DNA of 64,000 nucleotides, taken from contig BTPP01000003.1 in assembly GCA_037102815.1 (NCBI GenBank), forward strand, positions 2,170,001-2,234,000, given 5' to 3'. The first letter of the stretch is position 1; each line of letters begins with the position of its first letter. The stretch is from Neurospora intermedia. Lineage: Eukaryota; Ascomycota; Sordariomycetes; Sordariales; Sordariaceae. This document shows positions 48,961 through 58,298 of this stretch, one piece after another. Both the position numbers and the translations under genes were made by a program. The notes under the pieces were generated by a model that did no database searches, was not told where the DNA came from, and saw nothing but the letters and a program-made list of their open reading frames with translations.

Positions 48961-49174
48961 CTCCCCCGGTTCCCAGGCGCACTCGTATGCCTGCTCCTGC
49001 TGCTATTTCCCCGTCGTCGGCGATATTGTAATCGGCTACCTTAGATTCGGCTATATTCGAGAAGGGTATGAATTCCTTGTAGCTTTAAGTTCTATAGCGT
49101 TTAATCTTCCCTTTATTAGAGTTTTGTAATACTCATAATTATTAAGCCAAAACGAAGAAAATTATAAAAAAGGT
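48961..49174. other. Spacer after the low-complexity ORF
   Basis: Mixed-composition sequence (CCGGTTCCCAGGCGCACTCG near 48,970) turning AT-rich. No element ends recognised. Confidence 0.35.
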
Positions 49175-49315
49175 AATATCGTATTCAATATAGTATGTAG
49201 CATCGTATTTTAGAGCATTGTATTTAATATTGCATCCTGGAGCATCGTATTTAGTATCGCATCCCGGAGTATTGCATTTAGTATCGCATCCCGGAATATT
49301 GTATTCGATATCGCA
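49175..49315. repeat. Minisatellite with a 27-bp period
   Basis: Two best units are AGCATCGTATTTAGTATCGC+ATCCCGG and AGTATTGCATTTAGTATCGC+ATCCCGG. About five degenerate units differ mostly by C/T and A/G changes. Confidence 0.75.
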
Positions 49316-49544
49316 GTACACCTTGCCAGCCAGCTGCTTGGTCGATAATACTACGGTTTTATTATAGTCGTAGTTATATAAGCGGTTATTGAATCGCTCT
49401 AGGGAGTTTAGTATTGTTTATTAATTTATTAGTTTAATATAGTTGCTATCCCTTTCGCTAATATTCAATCGAGTGTACGATTGTGACCGTATTGCAAATG
49501 CAGTTTGACTTCGTAACTTTGAGGAAGGACCGCTATATCGTAAC

Positions 49545-49720
49545 TTCCCTAAATATAGAAATATTATATTGTAGTAGGAAACTCCTACGGTAGTTTGGAA
49601 ATTTACGGTAATTTGGCAACTTACCGTACTGTTACGGTACTTGTCCCGTAGCGATTTTTGTACGGTGCTAGTACGGTAACAGTACGGTATATAGGTTTCT
49701 ATGTACCGCCTGCTAAGTAG
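49545..49720. repeat. Inverted repeat built from TACGGTA words
   Basis: The arms TTACCGTACTGTTACGGTAC (49,621-49,640) and GTACGGTAACAGTACGGTAT (49,671-49,690) are complementary at 18 of 20 positions, with a 30-nt spacer. Further ACGGTA copies occur at 49,588-49,610. It abuts the 5' end of LINE Le. It may be the end of a small TIR element or a protein-binding cluster; no TSD was found. Confidence 0.5.
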
Positions 49721-49726
49721 CCTTAC

Positions 49727-51888
49727 CCTTAAATTTAGTAGAAAAGTTATTTAACGGTATACAGTTAATACGAAGAAGAAGAAGGGAAAACGCTAATAAT
49801 TAGAAGAAAATAAAGAAGAATTATACTTATTAACTAAAATGAAGAATTCCCTCCTTATTCAGGCTAAAACGGAAATTATTAACCTCCGGGCCTTCTTCTA
49901 CCGGAGGCAAGTACTGGACGTCCCAATTCCTATTTAGACTTATAAGTTCGAAAAGGAGACCATCGCCCATATTATTCCAAATTATTTTGATACGAATATT
50001 AATTTCTAATTAAACTTAGAAGTTTAACTATTAATAAAGGAAGAATTCTAGAAATACCTAAACGATAGAACTAAAACCGAAAGAATTCTATTATAGGTAT
50101 TAAAGTTAGAGAAATTAAAAGAATACTATTTAGTAATCGAATTAGAAGAAGAGTAATGTAAAGAAATTATAAGGTATTTTCAAAAAGAAAATGGAATATT
50201 AATAATATTAAAATAATAAGAATAAGAATAGGGAGGAAATAACTATATTGATTATAGGAATTATCTAAATTATAATTATGATAAGAATCAAAAAATATTA
50301 TTTAACGAACGCCTAATTACGTTTAAAAAATTATTTAAATAATTCTATTATATAAACCTAATTCGTAGTAATTTTATAATATTATTAAACCTAACTATTA
50401 TTTATAAAAGGGTAATTAGGAGCATTAACGGTTATAGGACTATTAGGAGCGGGATTGTTATTATTAATATTAAAGACTATATAAGTAAGAGTATTAAAAT
50501 TACTACCGCTAGATATAATACGGATAAGAATAATAGTATTACTATTAGAATTAAAGACAATCTAAACCAGATTTATAGCGCTACTACCGGGGAGGGAAAG
50601 GGTATAGCTACAATGAGTATTTCGTAAAATTAATTTATAGTACCCCTTGCTTTAGAATTCGGCAGTATTATAATTCGCAACGCAGGGAAGACATTCAATG
50701 GAAGTAAGTAAACCGTTCTAATTTAAATATTTATATATATAATTGATAAAGGTATTAGTAATATAAACGAAGGTATCTAATCTCCGGTTAAATTTAAACT
50801 AATTACTCAATACTACAGTAACAGCTACTGCCTAAATAATATTACAAGCGTTATAAAGACTAACAGAAATATTTAATATATATTTATTAGTAATATAAAT
50901 ATAACTAGTATTCTAGGAGTTTGTAATTAGATATAGGAATTAAATAGGGCGTAGGAAGAAAGGAAATAAAGGACAAAAAACCTACCAATAGCCGAAACGA
51001 GGCAAACTTTACTAGTAATAAATATACGGAAAATATTAGTAAAAGCAGGCTTATTACCCCTTGTAATAGAAGCGAAATCTAGGATATAATAAAAGTAAGG
51101 AATTGTATAAATAATATTAATTAAATCAATACAAAAGACGGATAGAAAATAAAAAGGGAAATTATACTAGTTCGGAAATGTGTAATTACTAAGGATATTA
51201 AAAAGGTTGTAAATAAGAGTCGTACATTTTAAAGTAATAAGAAACGTAAATCCTAGGGACGGATTAGGGGAAGAAATTTTTATATCAAAAATTACATCAA
51301 TTGGGTTAGGACGATAGTAGTTGGAGGAAGCTATTTTAAAGAAGGATCATAATAGGGAGGAAGGAGAAGGAGAATTAGGAAGGGGTAGTATATAAGGGAT
51401 TATATAAACGAAGAAAAGGGTTTTTATACTATTATAAATAAAGGTAAATCTATGGGGTAGGAAATAAATAGGCGGAGCGGAGGTAATTATAAATAAGGGA
51501 AGGAAGTAGAAAAGTAGGGAGGCAAACGGGAAAATAGGATGGAGAAGTAGGAAAAAAGTAGAGGAAGGAGTGGAAGGAGGTAAGACGGAGAGGTAGCGAG
51601 GAGAGGTAGCGAGGAGAATAGTACCTTAAAATCAGTCCGGTTTTTATTATTCCTATCATTCTAGTACTAGGATAATATAGCGGTAGGAGAAATGAGATTA
51701 ATTTACTATAACGGTAGGTAAGAACCGTTATAATTAAAAGTAAAGTAGGAGCGGTATAGAGGACTACGACCGAAATAGAGCTAGGGTTTTCATCCGGCGG
51801 CGCTTAACGCCGTACGGTTTTCCCCTCCAGAGAACTAGAGAAGGACCCCATACCAATAAGGCGCTATAGTTATAGTATAGGGAATAAG
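49727..51888 (+). mobile_element. LINE copy Le, 5'-truncated (C-terminal ORF2 and 3' UTR)
   Basis: Collinear with 41,640-44,345 of Ld minus S2, starting CTTACCCTTAAATTTAGTAG and ending AGTATAGGGAATAAG. The 3' UTR landmarks TCCGGCGGCGCTTAACGCC and TTTTCCCCTCCAGAGAACTA are conserved. AATATTATAT follows the 3' end and also occurs at 49,559-49,569, a possible target duplication that would put the TACGGTA repeat inside the insertion, but 10 bp in AT-rich DNA is weak support. No RT core is present. Confidence 0.85.
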
Positions 51889-52502
51889 AATATTATATCA
51901 TTATTATTATATATTTATAATAACTATATTTGAATTAATTTTATAGCTAACTTATATATCACCCTACACTTCTATTTAAATTAATATAACTATGGCTAAT
52001 TGAATAAAATCAAGCTTGATTATACTTACTATAATCTATACTTTAATTATTGAAAATAAAGGGATACTCTTAGTAGCAACCAATATAGTATTAATAATAA
52101 TTGAACTTTCTTTATTATTAGGATTGAATATAACCCTCCTTATACGAATTCGGTTCTTAACAAATAATACGTATTAGGATATTAATTAGTATAAGGATTT
52201 TTAATAAAGTAATATATAAGTATATAAGTACAATCAGATTATATACCTTCATAATTCCCTTAATTTCTCCTACTTAAAAAGGGGATTCATCCATATTCTA
52301 AATATTTTCTTCCTTAGTATTAAAACTGTTATATACGGCTTTTACCTCTTCAAACTAGTCTTTTAGACTTTCTAATTATACCTCGGCGCTTATCCTCTTT
52401 ATATCCTTAAAACTAGCTACTTTGAACTTGAACTCTAAGTATTTCTTACGCTACTTAATAAGCCAATTCCTATATAGAGAAATAGAGGGTAGTAATATTT
52501 AA
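51889..52502 (-). pseudogene. pogo/Fot1-type (Tc1/mariner superfamily) transposase fragment
   Basis: The minus-strand frame from 52,500 reads LYRNWLIK, RKKYLEFKFKVASFKDIKRI, FEEVKAVYNSFNTKEENI and NMDESPFLS. This matches the stretch of pogo transposases from the end of the CENP-B-type HTH (WxxxFxKR..) to the first catalytic Asp (NxDE-G/x-F) at about 52,284-52,292. Downstream (52,280-51,900) the frame is still AT-rich coding-like but the later DDE residues could not be found. The 5' side is cut by S3 at 52,503. No TIRs were seen; this is a relic. Confidence 0.6.
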
Positions 52503-52577
52503 AATAATTCTTAGACACCGGTGCGAAGCTGGATCCCGAGTTCAAGCAACGCCCGCTGTATATTGAAGCGTGCTTTA
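52503..52577 (-). repeat. Short dispersed repeat S3, internally deleted (75 bp)
   Basis: Carries the terminal part TAGACACCGGTGCGAAGCTG, then GTTCAAGCAACGCCCGCTGT and directly TTGAAGCGTGCTTTA, joining the two ends of the S1/S2 family. About 460 bp of interior are missing. It sits at the broken edge of the pogo fragment. Confidence 0.7.
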
Positions 52578-53830
52578 GATCCACATTATGTTAGCCAGTA
52601 GAATCCATATGCTAAGAAATGCCAAGACGGGAAGTACGGGAAGGCTCTTAGCAATTCGAATTTGTACTTAGGGGTATAATACCAGCCAAAATATTACTAA
52701 ATCTGACCCCTTCTACGAATCTTTCTATTATTTTTCCGATGAATTAGTAAATAGTCTCTAAAATACTCCAATTAAGTAATATAATCTACTTCCAACTACT
52801 TTACTATTACTAGCCCCCCCCCCCCCCCCCCCGGGGTGCTATAGGGACGCCCGTAGTATAGTAGTGTAGAGGACGCTCCTACTGCTACTAATAAGTATAT
52901 AGAGAGCTCTCGCGTTTAATTCTCTCCTTGTAACTTATTTTTTCTTTAAACGTTTAGTTATTATATTACTAACCTCTCTTAGATCCTTCTTATTTTCTAA
53001 TCTTAGTATTAATTGCGTAGGGTTATTCTAGGGAATAGGAGATGTAAGACCGCCGTAAAACGTACTATCTCTCGGTGCTATTGACGGTTGCTTTGTAAAA
53101 GGGTATACCATAAGGTATTCGATTAGGGTGCGCGGAATAAGTCGAATTGAATTCTTTTTTTTTTCTTTTTTTTCTTTTTTTTGGCCGGTATTAAGGATTA
53201 ACTACCTAAATCCTAAGTTAGAATAATCTAAGTTGTAGTTAATAATAAGGGTAGCGTACTATTTAAAACGGATAGGAAAATATAGGCTGGAGGTAATTAT
53301 AATTTTCTTCTTCTTATATAGAAGGTTATCTTTAGTTAGCAATACTATCTTAGTACTAACCCAACCTCCAATAGTAGTACGTTGGCGCTTAAGGGCGAAT
53401 AAATTAGGGTACTCTTCTTCTTCTTTTTCAATATATCGTTGAAGTGCTACTCGAATTTAAGATTATTATTTTCGAAGATAATAGATATAGTAGCGCTAGG
53501 GGTTAATAGTTGATGAAAGTGATGAAGAATTAAAAATATAAGAAAGAGGTAGAGGGAAAGAGACAGAGAGATAAATACCTAGCGTTGGAAAATCTAAATA
53601 TGACATAAAATAGAAGGAGTAATTGTAAATACTATTATTGGAAGGAACGTTCAAAAGTATTATTTATATTATATTTATCTAAGATTGGTATTGAACCGGA
53701 AGTAGTAATGCCGGGTACCTAAAGTCTTAGTATTTATATCCGATCGAAATATCCGGGATTAGAAGTTTCTTTAATAATCTCCTTACCTTATTAATAGCTT
53801 ATATCATGAAGGTACAATTTAAGGTTATCC
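52578..53830 (-). other. Decayed region with an unassigned minus-strand ORF (about 52,835-53,460) and homopolymer tracts
   Basis: A minus-strand frame reads ALKRQRTTIGGWVSTKIVLL, TKDNLLYKKKKI and IIKRLKKK-like words with only RIP-type stops. I do not recognise it. It includes a Lys run encoded by a T-rich tract on the plus strand (53,152-53,181, TTTTTTTTTTCTTTTTTTTC style). A C-tract of about 18 nt lies at 52,815-52,832. It may be the downstream part of the Helitron-like locus or another relic. Confidence 0.3.
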
Positions 53831-55032
53831 GTAGAACGCTTAAATTAAAAGGCTTCTTAAATATAAGGCTTTGTAAGGTCTTAATATGAGAGTAAACTAT
53901 ATATATAAACCTAATTTGAAAATCCTTTTTGGAAATGTTTAGTACGGCTATATTGAATATAGAGTCCTATGATTTGTATATTATAATAGTATATATAATA
54001 ATTAATAGGAATTGTATTCTCTTGTATTGAATATTCCGGTGTAATAAGAAGTCCTTTATAATCTTAAAAATTAGGATTACATTTTGGAATTTTTCTTAGT
54101 CTTTTTAGTTAAGAAAGTAGTAAGGATTGATATACTGATTAAATTTAATTAATATTACGAAGGGAGTTCTATAAGGTCGTTCTTTATTATTTATATCTTT
54201 ATTAAGGAAGTTAGTATCCTAAGTAATATTAAAGATAGTACCCAAAGTACTATTAATTAAGCTAACTTTAGTCTAGAGATTCTTAGTAAGTATGACCCGG
54301 CTATTAAGTATTAATAGTAATTCAATTTATAGATTATTAATTTTAGCGGGGTTAACGTCTTTAACGCTAGTTCCTTCGTATTGTACCATCATTATAAAAT
54401 ATAGTTAATATAATACTTTTATATACTAAATATTATACGTAGCTACATCTTTGTACTTGGGATAAATACGAAGAGTATTAATAAACCTATTTCATTCTTC
54501 TTATAGTAATAGTATTTGACTTCGTATCTTCAATAAATCCTAGTATTAGCGAATTAGAAAATTATTTCGTAATCCTTTAAGTATATCCCCAAATAGCGCT
54601 TAATTATCCTCCTATTATTGAATAATTTATTGTAACTTAATAGTTTCATTAAATATATAGTAATAGGTACGATTAATAACCTTAATAACCGGCAATTCTT
54701 ATTGATTATAAAATAGAGGTTTCTATTTAATTGAAAGTAATTAGTAGAAATTACTAAATAAAAGAATACTCCTTCTTCCAAATATTTGACTTTAGCTTTT
54801 AAGGAAGGCTTATTAAAGTCTTTAATTAATAAAGTTGAATATTCGAAGGCCTAGTATTAATTTCTTATAAATAACGAAATATTAAAATAGCCGGAGTCTT
54901 CGCTGCAATTTAGTAAGATTAATACCCTCTAAGGCGGTAATACCTACCTCTAAATTATTATAATTAACGTTCTTAGGTATAATAAGGAATTTGAATAGCG
55001 AATATGAAGTCTAGCCGTCGATATTGTTAATT
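53830..55032 (-). pseudogene. PIF1-type helicase, downstream part (pseudogene)
   Basis: Continues the frame from the other side of the TRIM. NNIDGxTSYSLFKFLI matches the box after Walker A, followed by LQRRLRLFxYFVIYKK (Walker B region, expected IIDEkS) and SILLFSNFYxLLSIK (expected GDFxQLPP). Further on are LNSRVILTKNL and TKVSLINSTLGTIFNIT. Then PFVILIKFNQY and QYKRIQFLLIIIYTIIIYKS match the terminal PIF1 box TxxxLPLxxAYAITIHKSQG (53,963-54,000), and NIAVLNIFKKDFQI and IKTLQSLIFKKPFNL finish the domain. The 75-residue frame at 54,554-54,781 is an open piece of it. Joined across the TRIM the helicase has a normal length. Confidence 0.8.
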
Positions 55033-55189
55033 TGTTGGAGGCTGGAAAAGCGACAACGAAAAAGGCTTGATTCTGGAGTTGTCTAACGGAAGAGGGAGAA
55101 CGGAAACCAGGGCAGCCTAAATACCTGGAAGGGAGTGCCAGTGAATGGGCAAGGCTAGTGAAGGCGGCCCAGGGTACGGACTTCCAACA
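55033..55189. repeat. Left LTR of the TRIM
   Basis: 157 bp, TGTTGGAGG...CTTCCAACA, with a short palindromic terminal pair TGTTGGA/TCCAACA. It differs from the right copy at a few positions, all transitions by eye plus one possible indel. Confidence 0.92.
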
Positions 55190-55918
55190 CACCCCCGTAG
55201 GCTGGCCTGACGAAGCCTGGCTCCGAAGAAAAACCTCTAACTATATACATTGTAAAATCCTTTCTCAAAAGGTGAAAATAAGGGTATCTCCATCTCTTCC
55301 TCCTTTTTTGAGTTGGCTTCTTCTCTTTGGTTTCTACCCTTGGGTATTGGCTTCTTTGGATCGGTACCATCATTGAAAGAATGGACTTGAAGGTTAAGGT
55401 TTGCTACTAAAACTAAGGTAGACTTTCGATAATAAATAAACCGATAATTAGTTCGAGGGAGGGGGTCGCTAGATCGATACGAGTGTTGGCGATATCTTCT
55501 TGTGGCGGGGAAGCCTGTGGGCGAGCTGGCGAGTCGTTAAACGGACGAGATTGCGATAGCTTCTTGAAACCCGGTGCTGTAGCGCCTTGAAGTTGATAAT
55601 GCGCTCGTCAAATACGATCACAGGGAAGGTTTGAAAGGGTTAGTAAAAGAAAGAAAGCCGGGTAGAGAGAAGGTGACTTTGGTTGAATTAAATTAGATTT
55701 GAATAGAAAGGTGACCATTTTAGTAATTTTGGTCAAAAGGTGGATCTTGATTTTGAGTCGATAGTGAAAATCGTCGCTTTCGATAGTGAAAATCGTCGCT
55801 TTCCTTGAGAGGTTGGGATTCGCTGCCCTCCTACACCCCCGTAGATGAAAGGAAGGTGTAGGAGGCTAGAATAGCTTTCGAAAAGGGTGCGCGCGATACG
55901 CGAGAGGGCTCATAACCT

Positions 55919-56074
55919 GTTGGAGGCTGGAAAAGCGATAACGAAAAAGGCTTGATTCTGGAGTTGTCTAACGGAAGAGGGAAAACGGAAACCAGGGCAG
56001 CCTAAATACCTGGAAGGGAGTGCCAGTGAATGGGCAAGGCCAGTGAAGGCGGCCCAGGGCACGGACTTCCAACA
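55919..56074. repeat. Right LTR of the TRIM
   Basis: 156 bp partner ending CTTCCAACA followed by TAATT. Confidence 0.92.
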
Positions 56075-56079
56075 TAATT

Positions 56080-58290
56080 GCTACCCTAATTAGAGTATTA
56101 CAAATAATAGGACTTCCTTTACTTTTCGCTATAGCTATTTATTCTAATTTGAAGGATAAAAGACGAATAAGATGCAATTTCTTAATACTTCTATAGCTAT
56201 TAACCTATAGAAATAGAGGTAGGATATATAAAAGTTATTGAATATTATTATTACAATTAATAATAGACTAGTAGTAAGTAATAAATTGATTAAAGATAAC
56301 CTTTTGGGCTGGATTGAGATTATTAATAGTTAAGGTAGTAATAGTAAGGGTATTTTCTACAGTTAAGTAACGGTTGTCAACTTTATATTAGCCCAATAAT
56401 TGTATTGTAATTCGAATAAGGCTAAATACTCTAAATAGTTATACTAGTTGTATAAAATATTTTAATCCCGGAACCTAAGTATCCCGAAATCCTTATTATC
56501 TTCGGCTCGTTAATAATAAGGGAGTTCTCTAACTAGAACTTACTATAATTCTTATTATCTTTCTTCTTTAATAGGGGGTTCGCATTTATTATTAGGCTCG
56601 CTATTAGGTATATTGCTATAATAATCTAAGGGTAGTTATAATTACCGGTATAAACTTCCGTATAGATTAGATATGTATTAGAATATATTTTTGATTTTTG
56701 ATGAATTCTATTGGGGCTTGTGTTTTAAATACTAAATAAATCTAACTAATTGCAATAGGGATAATGCAATATAAGTTTGATCTTGTACTAGTCTTTATAT
56801 TGGGTATCGTCGTTAGATTTGTAAATTGGGTAGTAATTGAGTACCCTCTTCTTAGCCCGAGCCCTAAAACAATGGTTATTATTGAATTGAATAAATTATT
56901 TGAAGTAGTTAATATTTTTGAAGTTGTTGGGGCGAGCAAGGTATTTAGTATATAGATTGCGGGCTTGGATCTGTTAATTACCTAGTCTAATAATTATATT
57001 AGCGCTTTGTCCGGGTATTTCATTAAGATGACGATAGTCTATATCGATAATAATACGAGTATTCTAATTGAGGAGTAAACTTGAAAGAAGATAATTAATT
57101 TCTTAAACGGACTAGTTTCGTGTAGCAACTTATTAATTTATTATTTTTATAGCGAAGGAGATAATATAGTTATTAGTAGCGATTTGGAGGGCAATTTATT
57201 AAGTAATTTCTTTGAAAGGCCTTAATTGCTTCTCTACTTTTGAACAGTATTTGGTAATATAATTAATAATAGTGTTATAATTAGTATATGGTTAGATATT
57301 TATATTAGTACGCTATATTAATAGAATAGTACGGTTATAAATGTTTATACGGTTATTATTCCTTACCCCATTGTATAGCTAATACTTTAAGTTGAAATTG
57401 TATATAAGGTGGGCTTCTTGATAGTAATTCTTAGGAAAGTAGAACCGGCACACTTTAAGTATTAAATCCTTAGGGCGAAGAGTACTTTAGTTAAGCCGTT
57501 TGATACGAAGGTAATAGTCGTTGGTATATTGGCTATATCGTTATATCCAATTAATTATTCGGGAAAGGAGGTTAAAAGTAGGCGGGTATATACTTTCTTC
57601 CTAACTATTCTTATCATTAATAATAACGGATAGAAGATCTCCTTTACTTTAAAAAATAATTCTTTCTAGTTCTAGGATGTAGGTAGTTATATAATAACCC
57701 TATAGTTCTAAAAACTCCCGCTGGGCATTTTTATCGGCTAATTCGGGCGCTTCAATATATAGTACCTAGTATATACTATAATTATAGCTATTGCTTCTTG
57801 CTTAGAATTTAATATAGTACTACCAATCCTTAATCTTAAGTTTGGGAATTAAGATATGCTTTTTGAATAATTCGAACCGTCTTTCGAAGTAGTATATTGT
57901 AATATGCGGGTTTTCTTTTAAGTTCTTTTTTATAATCCTCTTCTAGCCGTCCGTAGAAGTAACCTTCCATTTATTATAGTTAGGTATATATTGAGTAAGA
58001 CTTTCCTAATACATATCGGTCGCGTTAAATATTGTAAATATAGCCGGTATACCCAATACCTATATGTAAGTACGTAGTTTGCGGCTTTTATATATTTAGT
58101 ATGGTTGTATATCATATATAGAATTGGAGAACCTTATAACCGAATTGAGAAATCGATGTGCTTTTGGCGTATTGGATTTAATTGCTTCCCTCAATGCTTC
58201 GATATTGGTTAAACCCTCGTTATTTGTACCGCTACGACTAGAGCGAATAAAGAAGGCCGATTTCGAATTGACTTATTAATATATTAAGGT
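56080..58290 (-). pseudogene. Helitron-like Rep domain and start of PIF1 helicase (pseudogene, upstream part)
   Basis: Readable blocks in order: GIPAIFTIFNATDMYxESLT, QYIPNYNKWKV, NLKENPHITIYYFERRFELF, KKHILIPKLKIKDW and ARSNSYNYSIYxVLYIEAPE. In that last block the HUH nuclease motif (HxH) has become YNY through RIP (57,775-57,790). Then come KVCRFYFPKNYY, YNGVRNNNRINIYNRTILL and NYITKYCSKVEK, the Rep tyrosine region (Y-x3-Y/K) at 57,239-57,263. A helicase start LNPAQKVIFNQF and a ruined Walker A (SYRSIKKLHLIRLLS, 56,163-56,204) follow. Stops are TAA/TAG. The start codon is lost at the MULE-3 junction. Confidence 0.75.
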
Positions 58291-58298
58291 ATTAAATG

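Larger units (their letters stand above)
55033..56074. mobile_element. TRIM (terminal-repeat retrotransposon in miniature), 1.04 kb, inside the PIF1 helicase
   Basis: Direct repeats of about 157 bp (55,033-55,189 and 55,919-56,074) start TGTTGGAGGCTGG and end GACTTCCAACA. Flanking 5-bp duplications TAATT lie at 55,028-55,032 and 56,075-56,079. The 0.73-kb interior has no convincing coding capacity; open frames 54,950-55,373 cross the LTR boundary. It contains a tandem duplication of CGATAGTGAAAATCGTCGCT (55,759-55,802) and a perfect 11-bp stem CCTCCTACACC/GGTGTAGGAGG (55,827-55,865). The word ACACCCCCGTAG occurs just inside the left LTR and again in the stem region. The TRIM is GC-normal, so it postdates RIP of the helicase. 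Confidence 0.92.
53830..58298 (-). mobile_element. Helitron-like element remnant carrying Rep plus PIF1-type helicase
   Basis: A single minus-strand reading pattern with Rep-like motifs followed by an SF1 PIF1 helicase is the hallmark of rolling-circle Helitrons (RepHel). The 5' (right) end is cut by MULE-3 at 58,299 and the coding part is split by the TRIM at 55,033-56,074. I could not find the expected 5'-TC and 3' hairpin-CTRR termini, so element boundaries are unknown. A stand-alone PIF1-family gene that descends from a Helitron is the alternative. Confidence 0.7.

Noticed and set aside
49175-49315. Regular repeats considered as a CRISPR array
   Set aside because: Units are directly adjacent with no unique spacers, and the context is eukaryotic; it is a minisatellite.
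51950-52190. AT-rich hydrophobic stretch considered as mitochondrial DNA insertion
   Set aside because: No mitochondrial gene could be recognised, and it is in continuity with the pogo transposase fragment.
55155-55376. Two opposite 72-residue ORFs at the TRIM LTR border
   Set aside because: They cross the LTR/internal boundary and do not recur at the other LTR; no domain is recognisable.
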